Source of the DNA: Hofstenia miamia
Taxonomy: Eukaryota > Xenacoelomorpha > Acoela
Length of the DNA stretch: 64,000 nt
Assembly: GCA_004352715.1 (NCBI GenBank)
Contig: SCFE01000011.1
Coordinates: 1,102,528-1,166,527 of the forward strand
Reading direction: 5' to 3'
Part shown: positions 32,844 through 44,245 of the stretch, one piece after another
Numbering within the stretch: the stretch's first letter is position 1
How the letters are laid out: each line of letters begins with the position of its first letter
Position numbers and translations under genes: made by a program
The notes under the pieces: generated by a model
The model's database searches: none
What the model saw: the letters and a program-made list of their open reading frames with translations, nothing else
Told to the model about the DNA's origin: nothing

Positions 32844-34230
32844 TGAAAGATTGAAGTAAAATCGTTTTTTGTTCAACATGTATCTTTCATTCTTTTTTTA
32901 TTACCTACTGACTTCATAAAATTATTAAGACTTTGATGACAAAAAAATAATGGTATTAGCAAACTGGCGAAATCATTGTTGTAGCTTCCTTTAACATAAA
33001 TTTTCTAAATTGTGCTAACTTGATAGGTAAACTTCATAAATCCATGCATTTGTATAATGAGTGTTTCGAGCAATGATAAAAGATATCTAATCAAACTAGC
33101 TATTCATAGAGTTTGTAATTATTTAAGTTAATCATTTATGTACTTTTGCGATCAATGACGATTTTTTTAGAACTGTTTCAATGTTTAAATACAATAAATT
33201 AAGCTAATTTATACTCTAAGCATTGTTATTTATGAAGTCACAAAAATAATATTTTCTTTTGACCAAAACGGTTCACAGTAGAGATTGATGATATGCCGAT
33301 AGTAGCAATCTAATAGAACGACCTGCAAAACCCAAAACAGAAATAAACCTTTGAACATTAATGATAATTTCCTGACCCAAAATTTTAAGCAACAAAAACA
33401 TTTAGAAGTCAAGTATGAGGCAACAATTCAAATAAAAATGATAAAAAATAATTTGCAAAAAGTCTTATAATGAACATATCGGCCTCCTGTCACCATAGCA
33501 ACTCAGGTTCCCATTGAATCAGAAAGCTTAGTGATGAAAGCATGAAGAATTTTATAAAATTCGCTTTTCTTATTTCCTCAACGATCTCTGATTTCACAAA
33601 TTCCATTTCTTCATCTGTGTTTTGAGATGAGCCCACCCATCTGATGACTGGGGGGCTAATTTTTTCAAATATGTATGCTTTCTTGTTCAAAAAACTACCT
33701 GTCCTAATATAAGGCTTAACATTGATCACCAGCTTGTTTATTGTTCGGGAAACAATGCGACATCTGACGTCATTCTTTTACGACCATTCGGCTTTAACCC
33801 TCAGCAAGTATCATTCCATAGAAAACAGGACAAAAATTCAATTTATTTTTACATTAAAATTACTCGACTGAAGGAAGTTGTATATATTCTAAGATGCTAG
33901 TATCTATTGTATTTCATATTAATGTATTAGGTGGAAAAGAGACTTCTTGCGCATTTTGGTACTTTTATTGTAATCGATGTATTTTGAAATTAAATTTGCT
34001 TATAATCCGTTAATGTTTTACATGTGTTATTTTAAAGCGCGTTTTTCGCTCTATCAATTTGTTTTGGTGATTTTTTTATATATATATANNNNNNNNNNNN
34101 NNNNNNNNNNNNNNNNNNNNNNNNNNNNNNNNNNNNNNNNNNNNNNNNNNNNNNNNNNNNNNNNNNNNNNNNNNNNNNNNNNNNNNNNNNNNNNNNNNNN
34201 TATATATATATATATATATATAGGACTTCA
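32844..34230. other. Intergenic DNA with a 112-N gap in an (AT)n array
   Basis: No gene seen. The unknown bases 34089-34200 are bordered on both sides by (TA)n, so the gap is an unresolved dinucleotide array. TTAGGTGGAAAAGAGACTTC at about 33928 resembles a mariner terminal repeat and may be the left end of the relic that follows. Confidence 0.55.
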
Positions 34231-34246
34231 AACAGCATGTTCAAAA

Positions 34247-34903
34247 GACAAATTTGCACGATTTTCTTGTTCCACGAACGTACGACACGGTGGTGTTTCA
34301 AAAAATTCCGCACCGGTGAGGAGAGGCTTAAGATGACGAGCGCAATGGCCGGCGATTCGATGTTGACAAAGACTCATTGGAAGCTTTAGTCAATATCAAT
34401 CCACGCACAACTGTTCGAGAGCTTGCTGCAGAATAATGTGTAACGCATATGACAACTACCAACCACTTAAAAGTGATAGAGAAATAAAAAATTGGATACG
34501 TGGGTGCGCAGAACTTTCCCAAAAGAAGGTTATAGTGACTGTTTGGTGGTCTGCAGCTGGTTTCATCCATCACAGCTTTCTGAATCCAGGTGAAACTATT
34601 ACGGCAGAGGAGTACTGGACCGAAATTCACCAGATGCTCCGACGTATGTGCCCGAGATTGATCAATATGAGGAGAGCAACTCTTCTCCATGACAACGCAC
34701 AACGAACCTTGCAGAAGTTGAACGAATTGAGTTATGAGACTCTGCCTCATCTAGCATACTCACAGGACCTCTCCCCACCGACTACCATTTTTCAAGCATG
34801 TCGAAAATTTTCTCTGAGAAATGGTTCAAAAACCAAAGCCATAAATAAACTTATTTCTCCTTGGAAGAAATGGGTTGATTGTAATGCCTCGTATTTCGAT
34901 TAA
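34247..34903 (+). pseudogene. mariner transposase relic (Hsmar/SETMAR-like type)
   Basis: A damaged transposase. Near 34345-34436 another frame reads FDVDKDSLEALVNINPRTTV and RELAAE, the end of the DNA-binding domain. From 34436 the frame contains KKVIVTVWWSAAGFIHHSFL, NPGETITAEEYW, LLHDNAQRTLQKLNEL and LPHLAYSQDLSP, ending INKLI.PWKKWVDCNASYFD and a stop at 34901-34903. These are the catalytic-domain landmarks of the mariner group that includes Hsmar1. Part of the domain between the helix-turn-helix and the catalytic core is deleted and the usual DNARPH motif is disrupted. Confidence 0.85.
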
Positions 34904-34989
34904 TAAAATTTATTCTTTGTTTAAAGTAAATGGCTAAAAACTGCTTACAATTAAGTAAAGTACTTAAAAAAGTCCTGCACAATACAAAA

Positions 34990-36249
34990 GATATCCGCAC
35001 CGGAATGTGAGAGAGAACAACCAGTTTGATTCGATTAGTGTTATTGTTTTGGTAAAAATTCTATGCAAAATATCATTTAATTTGTCTATCATATCAGCAT
35101 AAAATTACTTTAAATATGTAAGCGAATAACTACAAAATTTACAAGTTTTAACAAACAACCAATGCACTTCAAGTAGCTGCTTAAAGACAAATATATAAAA
35201 GTTATTTCATTAGCAAGGCAATCTGTTAAGCACTTAATTAGGTCATCTGAGCTCCACTACTGATGCAATCTTTGAGATGACGCTGTTTGTAAATGAAATC
35301 CTAGTTTCACTGAAAAATATATTAATGAAATTTGTCATTTTTTCTTAAAAAGTAATCCAAAACAATGTTGTTTCATTATTCTCATAGTTATGAAAATTTT
35401 ACCATCTTATCGGATAAATCACTCTGGTCTAAAAATATTGTGTACCAAATTATACATAAAATTTGAAGGAAAACTAATTTGTAAGCTCTCTAAAAAGACT
35501 AAATAACGTAATTGAAAGAAACTATATAGAACTTTGGAGATATATAGATTCCATGATGACTAGTTGAAATTTACCAATTGCCTTGGATACGGCTAGATTG
35601 AAAACCTTTCCAAAGTAGTTTGTGAAACTCCTTGCAATCGTGGTGCACAAAACAATGGAAAGATGTCAAGAAATTTACAAACAAGAATAAAGGAACACAA
35701 AAAATCATCTCCAATCACCTAAAAACTGTGATATGAAATTGACTTATAAAGTATTATTCAAGGCAATTTATATTTTTCAATTAAGTATCATGAAATCAAT
35801 TTATATAATTAAAGGAATCAAACTTGAACATAAAATATGAATGAAATACAAACAATTTTCCAAAGCTATTATAAAAAATATTATATTGAAAAATAATCTG
35901 AATTTTATAGTGGAAAATTTCTTGATAATTGTGGTGGCATGCCGAAATGTGTTAAATAAATTAATAAACAAATATTTTGTAATACATTTATTATTCCTGT
36001 GTTCCTCAATATATTTTTTTGTAATCTTTTAAATTTGAAATTTGTTCAATGATGATATTTTTTATATATATTTTTTTCTGAATATAGATTTCCTCATTCA
36101 TTTATGATACAATAATACTTTAAACAATGTTTCCACTTTGATTTGATACATTTTTATCTATAAAGTTTGCTTATATCCTGTTGAATATTAACTATCAATG
36201 CTATTTCGCATTTGAATTTTGTTGTTAGATGTCTTGTGACGTTAATTCT
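34990..36249. other. Intergenic AT-rich DNA, nothing recognised
   Basis: No coding similarity or transposon ends identified. Confidence 0.5.
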
Positions 36250-36930
36250 CAAGTTTTTAACTAAAAACTTTGGTAGTTCTTTTGCCTCCAATATTATTTC
36301 GAATCTTGAGCTTTTTTCTACTTGGTCTTCCGTTAACCATCTTGATTTTAACCCAACCAAGAAATGTAGCATATCTCCCTCTTCCTTCCTTGTTCCACTC
36401 GATGGAATGCTTCCAGAAACGTGCTTTCAAATGGATCTCTCCTTTGTCATACAAAGACGCTCTTCTCTCCACTACGGTTGTCACTCCACTTCCATGCCTG
36501 TGATCTCCCCCTGTTATAACTTTCTCACTCGCAAATTGGACCTTGATCCTTTTGATTTCATAAAGTTCTCTAATTTCCGCTCCACTGGCTCTGATAATGT
36601 CACTTTGTCCATTCGGCGCCCCACGAAACATCGCACCCTTCACTCGTTTTTCAATCGTGCTTGTACTGCTGCTAATTACACCTTGACTCTCAACCCTCCA
36701 ACAGCGATTGATTTCTTTTTTCCCGCCTCCAAACTTCAAGAAATCTTTGATGTATTTCCTCTTTGCTGAGCCCTTCTCCAACTTCGCCTACTCTTCCATT
36801 TGCTCCTATTTCATCTCCCGTGACTGACCTCGCTGCCGTAAAACTTCATTCGTTTTTCAATCGTGCTTGTACTGCTGCTAATTACATCTTGATTCTCAAC
36901 CCTCCAACAGCAATTGATTTCTTTTTTTAA
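36250..36930 (+). mobile_element. LINE fragment (C-terminal part of reverse transcriptase ORF) with a duplicated tail
   Basis: Shares blocks with the LINE at 46457-48350: FASN.S.LE..STWSSVNHLDF, RAFKWISPL (in another frame), LLTRKLDLDPFDFI and KHRTLHSFFNR, then TLNPPTAIDFF. An internal deletion joins the catalytic-side block to the C-terminal block. A segment of about 80 bp (36642-36721) ending at CAGCGATTGATTTCTTTTTT recurs at about 36846-36926 with only a few changes. It is a dead fragment downstream of the SETD5-like gene. Confidence 0.78.
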
Positions 36931-37457
36931 AAAAATCTCGAATATAAACGAAACACCAACAAAAGTGTTCAATTCTAATTCCAATTATAAAATTTGACAT
37001 TTGGGTAAACGCCATCGAATATGTAATGTAAATCTACTTAGTTGATTAAAATATTGAAGATGTTGATTAAATAAATATTAAATATTTTCTTAATATTTGA
37101 TATTCTAAAATAAGGAAAAGTCGTACATAAAATCTTTTATTCATTAAAAATTTTTTAAAACTGAGATTTTTAATATATGTGCACAAAAAATCTTGGAAAT
37201 TTACAACAGCTGAAATAAATAAAACAAAATTGATTTACTAAAAAATTATTTTTTATATCCAAAAAATTGTGACATATAAAAATAAACACATCCTCTTTGA
37301 GAGCTCGTAAGACAAGTCTGAAAATTGTTATATAAAATATCTACTGCACTAATAATGTTAACATACAAACAAAATGTACACAAAACATAAAATTGAAGAA
37401 GAAATTTACAGACGTAGTAAAAATCTAAGTCTTTAATTGTACATAAACTAAACATTA
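36931..37457. other. Intergenic AT-rich DNA between LINE fragment and SETD5-like gene
   Basis: Nothing recognised; probably includes the 3' untranslated region of the minus-strand gene near its right edge. Confidence 0.5.
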
Positions 37458-37463
37458 TTTATT
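37458..37463 (-). terminator. Candidate polyadenylation signal of the SETD5-like gene
   Basis: AATAAA on the minus strand about 70 nt after the stop codon. Confidence 0.5.
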
Positions 37464-37531
37464 AACATTGCTATGCCACTAGAGACAATGAAATACAAAA
37501 TGATTTCAAATTAAGAATTGAGAAATAATTG

Positions 37532-40500
37532 TTATGAAATGTTGAAAGGGCGCACATAAACTGGTGTCGGAGGTTGAGCAGGAGGTGGTTCATAGCATGG
37601 GAAAGGAAAGGAAGCAGTGTGATGAGGAGACGGTGTCATGAATATAGGAGCTGGAATTACCGTTGGCATGACGACATGTGCAAAAGCTGGAGGCGGAGGT
37701 GGTGGAGGAGGAGGACTTTCCGCTGGTCTTGCAACTCGTTTTCTGTGTTCATTTGAACGAGGTGATTTTCGTCGTTTGTGGCGCTTACTTCGCTTTTTAG
37801 CTTGACGGGAATTTCTATGACTGCTATAATCATCAGTTATTCTAGTTAAAGATCCTGTTTGATTTTGAGTGCTTAAAGAACGTTGTAAATCTTGTCGCAA
37901 TCTTTGAAGGGGATCCTCACCATCCTTACTAACATAGTCTTTCTTTTTCTCTAAAAGCTGTCGCTGGGCCCGTTCAAGCAAAATATGTTTCCTACGTTTT
38001 TGTTCTGCCGTAAGTAAATTACGTTTTTCCATAACACTGCTGCTCTTAGTTTGTGCAGGGGGCGGGATCATTTTTGGAGGCTCTTTTACTACATCTGCAT
38101 CAGTATTATCATTTTTTCGCTTTCGATACTCTGATAATGAAACTTTCCGCTTAGAGTTTGAACTATTATCTCCTCTTGGAGATTCAAAAAGCTCGTCAAT
38201 ATCATCAAAACTGTCATCTCGACAAAAAACAGTTTCCTCTACAAAATCGTTTTCATTATTTTCTGGTTGAACGGAACACTTAAGCATCCTCTTTTTAGGA
38301 CAAACAGGTGAATGGTTTTCAATTGTAGAATTTATCTGTGCAGTATCGTCAAAGTGATCACTAAAACGCTCCTCCGAAGCCTTTTGCAACCAGCGCTTCT
38401 TTGCAGAGCATCCCTGAGCTAAAACCGGCGATTTTTTCTCAATGGATGGACAATTTCGAGATTCATTTAACCATTCATTTATATACATCTTTTTAGTTTT
38501 CAAATATGATGTATCATTAAAGGGAGATAACGTAGTGGTTGTGGGCTCTTCTACGTCGATTGATAAATTTAATTGTTCAAATATCGATAATCGAGAACGA
38601 AAACCATTTTGTTGATCAGCTTCACTCTTTTCTATCTGTAGATATTCGAAATTATTTGCACTGTGAATATCGAAAGAACATTGTGAAAGAGATGCTGTGA
38701 TTATCTTACGATATAAATCTAGAGCTTCACAAAATGGTGACGCGTTTGTTAATGGTGATTTTAATAAAGCGATGTCAGGCTCCTCTAATTCTGTTTTGTG
38801 ATCAATCTCTTCACAAATTTTAAATGAATGACTAGGAACATTGATCGAATTTATCTTGTCTTCAATACAATTTCCGCACGTCAATATCATTTCATCAAGT
38901 AATTCCTCAATTGCTTGATAGGAGTTTATAGAATTAATGATCTCTTCACTGTCAAGACTCACTTCTTTTACTGAACATGGACTACTTCTCAAATCAATTT
39001 TTTCAGGAATTGGTTCAGAATTGTCTAATTGCAAAGATCCCTGGGACTGTTCATTGCAGCAACTGCTCTCTGGAATAATTTTAATTGGTGAGGGGAGTGA
39101 CTCCACCTCTTCGGAAGCCACAGCACTCTCATTCCCAGATTCATCGACATTAACTATCATTGAGATGGATTGTTGAATGGCTTGGACCTCCTCATTTAAA
39201 GATGTTGGATAGCTAGCTTGAATTTGTATTGCAGTATGAGTTTCACAATCTGTCGGAATCGCGTGTGATTCACTATTGCTGCGATTACATGATGACTTTG
39301 AAGATTTTCTTTTTCTAGTATTTTCTAATCTATCAAATCGCTTCATAATTGCCTCTAGCTTCCGCTCTTCTCGATTGAGTTTTCGGGGTGATTCGATTTT
39401 GCCAGGTGGTTGAATTTCACTTACTGTACGTGTTTTCCTAGTCGATTTCTTAGGTTTGTTTGCAAACGTTTTTTCTGGACTTGAAAACGAATGGCGAAAA
39501 ATATTAACCCTACGTTTCGAAGGCACTGGTTTTTTAGGTCTTTTCAATTTCTGATACCTAGGTTGTTTTTTATTTACAGGCTTAATTGTTTCGAAGTTGA
39601 TAATTTGATCATCACTAAATAAGCTATTTGGTGATGAAGACGAGGACGATAAACTACTACTACTACTCGTTGTACTTGATGAACTACTTGAGCTAAAACT
39701 TCTTATGCGCTCAATTTTTGCTGAATGATAATATTCACAATCACTGTTGCTTTCAAATACTAAATTGTTAGAAAAATTATTCGACCCTCTAAGAAAAGTT
39801 GATTCGTAATCATAGTGAATGCATAGCTTAGTATTCTTAGGAAGGTTATACAAAGCATATATTACAAAATGAATGTTCCCATTTTCGAAATGATGCTTCA
39901 CATGGCAATTGGGATTAGAAGATCTGGAAATGAATCTTGCGGCATTGCCGTAGCGGCATGCATCAACACAAAGTGGTGTATTTAGAAACTTAGAGTAGTA
40001 TAAAACGAAAGGTACAGGGCCTTTGACATTCATGTTTAATTCCCTTTCAGTACAAACTCTGCCAGTATAAGCAATTAAAGGCTGATTACGTTCAACATCT
40101 TCAGCAAGTAATAAGCGGCGATAACCACTTGAACGCTCAGAAACAAACACAATCTTTCGCTTAATTTTGTCTACAATAGCATATTCTTCGATATCACTGT
40201 CATTGGCTAATGCATCTATCAAATTAGCTACTTCAATAGTAATCTTACAATTTGAAACTTCATTATAACGCAAAGCAAAGCGAGAATAACAGTCATCCCA
40301 CATTTTCACAGATTTGGCTGTTTCACTTGAGACGCGTCGAAGGCATTGCTTTCGTTGCACTCTGCGTCGTGATTCATGGTAATTAACAGGAGTGTCAGCT
40401 GAGCTACAGTTCTTGTTAATTGATGATAAGTCTGAGGAATATGAACGCAATCTTTCCTTAGATTCTAGTGAGATTGCGTGACAAGGGGAGCACAGATTAA

Positions 40501-40849
40501 ATTCTGCAGAATTCTGATTCTTCAAGTTCTTTGAAATTGATGTGTGACACATACTACAAAGTATATTCTCTTCAGGCACATCGCTAGAAATTTCAGAAGG
40601 GGCATCGTTAACTGTTGTAACAACAGCAACAGCAGGACTTACAGTTCGCGTAACAGAAAGTACAGGGGGTGGAGCACCATAATTGTGATCTTGATATGGA
40701 AGACCTACTAAAAATTCACAGCTATTAAGATTCTGACTTGTAGGGGTTTGAGACGATTTTCGAAGGATAATAGGCGCTACGTTGTCTGCAACAACATCTG
40801 GTTGATGCTCTTTCAGTGAGGCCAATTGCGCCAGCACATTTAAGGCCAT
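37532..40849 (-). CDS. SETD5: SETD5/KMT2E (MLL5)-like SET-domain chromatin protein
   Basis: An uninterrupted 1105-codon gene. The SET domain spans about residues 232-350: an Ile/Tyr-Thr-Gly-Arg core (LIAYTGRV), PFVLYYSKFLNTPLCVDACR, YGNAARFISRSSNPNCHVKH and CIHYDYES. It closely follows the MLL5/SETD5 pattern (PFVL.YSKF...CVDAR.FGN.ARFIRRSC.PN..V.H). The usual NHSC.PN cofactor motif is SRSSNPN, so methyltransferase activity is doubtful, as for MLL5 and SETD5. Two CxxC pairs (98-101 CSMC, 120-123 CSPC) form a small zinc-binding-like segment, but a full PHD finger is absent. A Ser tract (about 385-410), basic nuclear-localisation-like stretches and a polyproline run near the C terminus follow. 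The ATG is preceded by CTAATATTTTTAG, a good acceptor, so the 5' untranslated region is probably spliced. MLL5, SETD5 and fly upSET recruit deacetylase complexes. Confidence 0.88.
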   Translation of the reverse strand: MALNVLAQLASLKEHQPDVVADNVAPIILRKSSQTPTSQNLNSCEFLVGLPYQDHNYGAPPPVLSVTRTVSPAVAVVTTVNDAPSEISSDVPEENILCSMCHTSISKNLKNQNSAEFNLCSPCHAISLESKERLRSYSSDLSSINKNCSSADTPVNYHESRRRVQRKQCLRRVSSETAKSVKMWDDCYSRFALRYNEVSNCKITIEVANLIDALANDSDIEEYAIVDKIKRKIVFVSERSSGYRRLLLAEDVERNQPLIAYTGRVCTERELNMNVKGPVPFVLYYSKFLNTPLCVDACRYGNAARFISRSSNPNCHVKHHFENGNIHFVIYALYNLPKNTKLCIHYDYESTFLRGSNNFSNNLVFESNSDCEYYHSAKIERIRSFSSSSSSSTTSSSSSLSSSSSSPNSLFSDDQIINFETIKPVNKKQPRYQKLKRPKKPVPSKRRVNIFRHSFSSPEKTFANKPKKSTRKTRTVSEIQPPGKIESPRKLNREERKLEAIMKRFDRLENTRKRKSSKSSCNRSNSESHAIPTDCETHTAIQIQASYPTSLNEEVQAIQQSISMIVNVDESGNESAVASEEVESLPSPIKIIPESSCCNEQSQGSLQLDNSEPIPEKIDLRSSPCSVKEVSLDSEEIINSINSYQAIEELLDEMILTCGNCIEDKINSINVPSHSFKICEEIDHKTELEEPDIALLKSPLTNASPFCEALDLYRKIITASLSQCSFDIHSANNFEYLQIEKSEADQQNGFRSRLSIFEQLNLSIDVEEPTTTTLSPFNDTSYLKTKKMYINEWLNESRNCPSIEKKSPVLAQGCSAKKRWLQKASEERFSDHFDDTAQINSTIENHSPVCPKKRMLKCSVQPENNENDFVEETVFCRDDSFDDIDELFESPRGDNSSNSKRKVSLSEYRKRKNDNTDADVVKEPPKMIPPPAQTKSSSVMEKRNLLTAEQKRRKHILLERAQRQLLEKKKDYVSKDGEDPLQRLRQDLQRSLSTQNQTGSLTRITDDYSSHRNSRQAKKRSKRHKRRKSPRSNEHRKRVARPAESPPPPPPPPPAFAHVVMPTVIPAPIFMTPSPHHTASFPFPCYEPPPAQPPTPVYVRPFNIS

Positions 40850-42180
40850 TCTAAAAATATTAGAAAGCAGTTAAAACATAAAAAATATATACAATTTTAA
40901 AGAAGAATACTAGGATAATTAATTTAAAGCACAACATGTTCAATTTCAGGTTCGAAGGGGCATTCGGTTATAATTAAACAGCTTAGTAGCTTAAAATTTT
41001 ACTATTAAATGTAAAAATGTTGTATTGAATTGCAAGCGCTTGAACAATAAGATTGTAATCAATATATTTTGGAAATCGAATATAAAATTATTTAACCAGA
41101 TTTTAACTTGATTAAGAGACTCCTGCAAAATAACTCGAGCGAAAAATTTTGATAATTTCTTCATTTAACATTTAGGACATCACAGGAAAACAGCATTCTT
41201 ATATCTTCAATAAATATGCCTAATTTTCACATTGTGTTATCAGTAATCACAGCTGAATCGATCAACATATTTTAATTTAAAACAAATGTCTACTTCAAAG
41301 TGATGTAAATAGAAACTGTAAACGAAGTTGACATTCAATAAGAGTGGAGATTGAATGTCATGAAATTAATTTGATTATCCAAACATTAAGAAATAATTTT
41401 AAAAGCACACAAATACATAATATCATAACAGCATTGGATGATATTTAGGGATAAATTCGACAGAATTGTTGGAAGTGGTCGGCCAAGATCTCAGAAAAGA
41501 ATTTATCTTATCACATTGGTTGCTGATGAAGTAGCTATAAGCAAAAGTCTTGATGTTGGATACAAATCAGAGAATGACTTATATTTTGGTGGAGGGTTTC
41601 AATTTATAATTTTATAAAAACGCAGTGTTGTCTGTGAGGATCCCCATTGGGGCGATTCCTTAATATAAGTTTTAGTTATTTGTAAAGACAGGGACATATT
41701 TATTGATTGATTGCACTCACTATTTGAGAATGGAATCAAAAGGGAAATTCGGTTAGAGCTGTTGAAAATGGACTCGAAGTAATTTATTTAACCGTAATTA
41801 TATGTTAAAATTTTTATCGTTTTCTAATTTGATTACCAACAATCATGTGATTTAATATGTATGTTAAATACTATATTATTCCATTTAGATGAAACTTCTC
41901 AAAGGGCAAGTACAACAAAACTTGAAACTATGAGTTAATGCTGACGAGTAAAACGCACAAATTCTTTCAGTCATACTATGGAACATACCTTAAATAGAAC
42001 ACTTGAATTCATTGCTTAAATCCATAAAAAATTGAAAAATCATTTTTTCAAATTTCAAAGAAAATATCTTACGAACTCTATCCTTCCAGAGAAAGTGGTG
42101 GTAATTTAACTACTCGACATGATAGAGGAGAGGATTTCCTACCAACCCCACTAAGTATTAAACTTTTAATTATTACTCAA
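40850..42180. other. Region upstream of the SETD5-like gene, nothing coding recognised
   Basis: Should contain the 5' untranslated exon(s) and promoter of the minus-strand gene, but I cannot locate them. Otherwise AT-rich intergenic DNA. Confidence 0.45.
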
Positions 42181-42640
42181 AAAGTGGTGGAACTTTCTTA
42201 ATGAGACTTGGTAACTTTTCCTAACTGCCGCAGGTTCCTGAGGCATGAGTGCGTCTCTTAGGACAGTCATGTTAGGGTTAACCCATTTTCTAGTCTATGG
42301 GATAGGGCAAGGGCCAGCATTTGGTGCAGTAGGGACTCCTCCTTACGTAACCTTGGAGAGGCGCAATCATCTCAAATGAAGCTCGGCTTCATTTCTGTGA
42401 TCAGACCCAACACAGATCAGCGCTCTGTGTGCCAGTGGTCGCCAGAGGATTCTCAAATTGACAGTGCTGATCTGAAAAATATCGGTGCAATGTTGTTTTA
42501 AACTCATAATGTAATAAAGAGTTATGTAGAGGAGGAAATCGCCCAAGACCTGAGGAATCGAAGAAATCCCAGGTCGAATAGGGTTAAGACAATGCTTTAT
42601 GCATCTTAAGAATATCGCATTGAAAATCAATAAGATAATT
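42181..42640. repeat. GC-richer repeat-like segment, unassigned
   Basis: Base composition rises clearly between about 42200 and 42570, and the minus strand has an 87-codon open frame ending RALICVGSDHRNEAELHLR. It looks like a fragment of an interspersed repeat, but I cannot assign a family. Confidence 0.35.
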
Positions 42641-43642
42641 ACATTTTAGTGCACATATTGTGTTCAACTGAAACTGAAACCAAGTGTATTGAAAGGAATT
42701 GATAGAAATTGAAACAAATTTGTTATATAATTTCCAGAAATTCGGCTAATTTCATGTATTTTGTGGAAAAAAATGTTTTTGATGGCTTGGAAATTCTGTC
42801 TCGCATAATTTTTAGGATCTTCTATTTAGCCCATTACAACAGGAAATTATGCAAATTCTGTTAAAATGTTATAATTTATCTAATTTTGAAAGACTGAAAT
42901 AGCTTTCTTGTTTAAGTTTTAAGTTATATTAACTAATTAAAAATCGAAAGCATTTGCCACGAATGATCAGTTTTTGACATTGTTACCTAACAGCCTACTT
43001 CGTTTATGGCTATGATGATTGTAATGTTTAAATAATAAGTTTCGGACGGACATTTAAATGCAAATTGCTAATAATGTTACCACAATAAGTATTTCATTTT
43101 ATAACATCTTTTTAGCAATTTACCAGCACCTGCTCAGCCCTAATCTAAAGCAAATTAGTCATTGCAGTTAGTAAGTGAATTTAACTTAACCAAAATATGT
43201 TTAAACAATGCTCACGATCCATTGTGGCCCAGAAATAATATAACCAAAAAAACTGAAATATAGAAATGAAACTGAATTGGGCGAACTTTTTGACCTCGAA
43301 ATCCAATTTAAAACTGAAATTGGAACTGACATTTTCCGTACTTCAATTAATTGCACATATAAAACTCTTGCTCATATTCGGTTGTGTGGTGCTTTTATAA
43401 CAAGGTATGAACTAAAAATTTGTGGATTAAATATGTGAACGGAAATTTTAATTGAATAGCATAGAAAGCATGTAATAAAAAGTCATGGTTCAACGCAGTT
43501 GTCTACATGTATCCAAAGATGTGTAAAAGTTGTGTTGTCACGTTTCTTCTGGTACCTGATATTAGAGTGACCAATTCCAAAACAACCGGTTGAGACAGAT
43601 TTCTGGTGAGTTCATTATTTATTTTATAGATAGCATAAAAGG
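42641..43642. other. Intergenic AT-rich DNA, nothing recognised
   Basis: No gene or transposon end seen. Confidence 0.5.
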
Positions 43643-43650
43643 ATGTAGAA

Positions 43651-44237
43651 CAGGAGTGGCCAACCTGTGGCGCATTGCTAGATTAGGAGTGGCGCATTAC
43701 AACCTTGAAGTAGAGTAGTAGGCGAACAGTTTCCGTAGGCTGTACACATTTCTCATTGAAGACTTTCATTCAATTCATGATGGAGAAGATGTGATGGAAT
43801 CGAGTCAAACTTATCTCTGTCGTTTCGGATCGACATATACATGTGAACAGGCATTTTCATCGATGAAAATTATTAAAAGTAAAACTAGATCGCGTTTGAC
43901 TGATTCAAATTTGAAAAAGTTCTTGTTGCTTTCACTCACCAATTTAACTCCAAACATTGAAAGACTGGCGAAATCGATACATAGGCAAATATCTCATTAA
44001 TTAATCTGATATTATTTTCATGTATATGCACACTCATATAATAATTAAATATAGTGCTTATTTCTATAAACCTGTCTTTATCTGATATTTTCATATACAT
44101 GTATATACTAATTAAATATACTACTTATGTCTGTAAACAGTTTTCACAAATAGACGGCAATATAATAAAGGTTGTGTGGCGCATCGCCTGTGTGTTTAAA
44201 AATTAGTGCATTGTATGCCAAGGGCTGACCACCCCTG
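43651..44237 (+). mobile_element. Short hAT transposon with perfect 8-bp target duplication
   Basis: Begins CAGGAGTGGCCAACCTGTGG and ends with the inverted GGCTGACCACCCCTG. It is flanked by ATGTAGAA on both sides (43643-43650 and 44238-44245), an exact 8-bp duplication. At 587 bp it is an internally deleted copy that keeps only the last part of the transposase. Confidence 0.88.
43791..44000 (+). pseudogene. hAT transposase C-terminal fragment
   Basis: A 69-residue frame with TYTCEQAFSSMKIIKSKTRS, RLTDSNLKKFLLLSLT and LTPNIERL. This is the hAT C-terminal dimerisation region (CE..FS.MK..K...R..L....L...L......P) as in EPM2AIP1- or GTF2IRD2-like hAT proteins. The catalytic part is missing, so it is a deletion derivative. 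Confidence 0.85.
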
Positions 44238-44245
44238 ATGTAGAA

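Noticed and set aside
33977-34336. Frames spanning the 112-N gap
   Set aside because: Artefact of unknown bases inside a TA repeat.
36257-36781. 174-codon minus-strand frame
   Set aside because: Antisense of the LINE fragment on the plus strand, whose protein matches another copy in the window.
42367-42630. 87-codon minus-strand frame as a host gene
   Set aside because: No domain, GC-shifted patch with repeat-like character, no splice or signal context.
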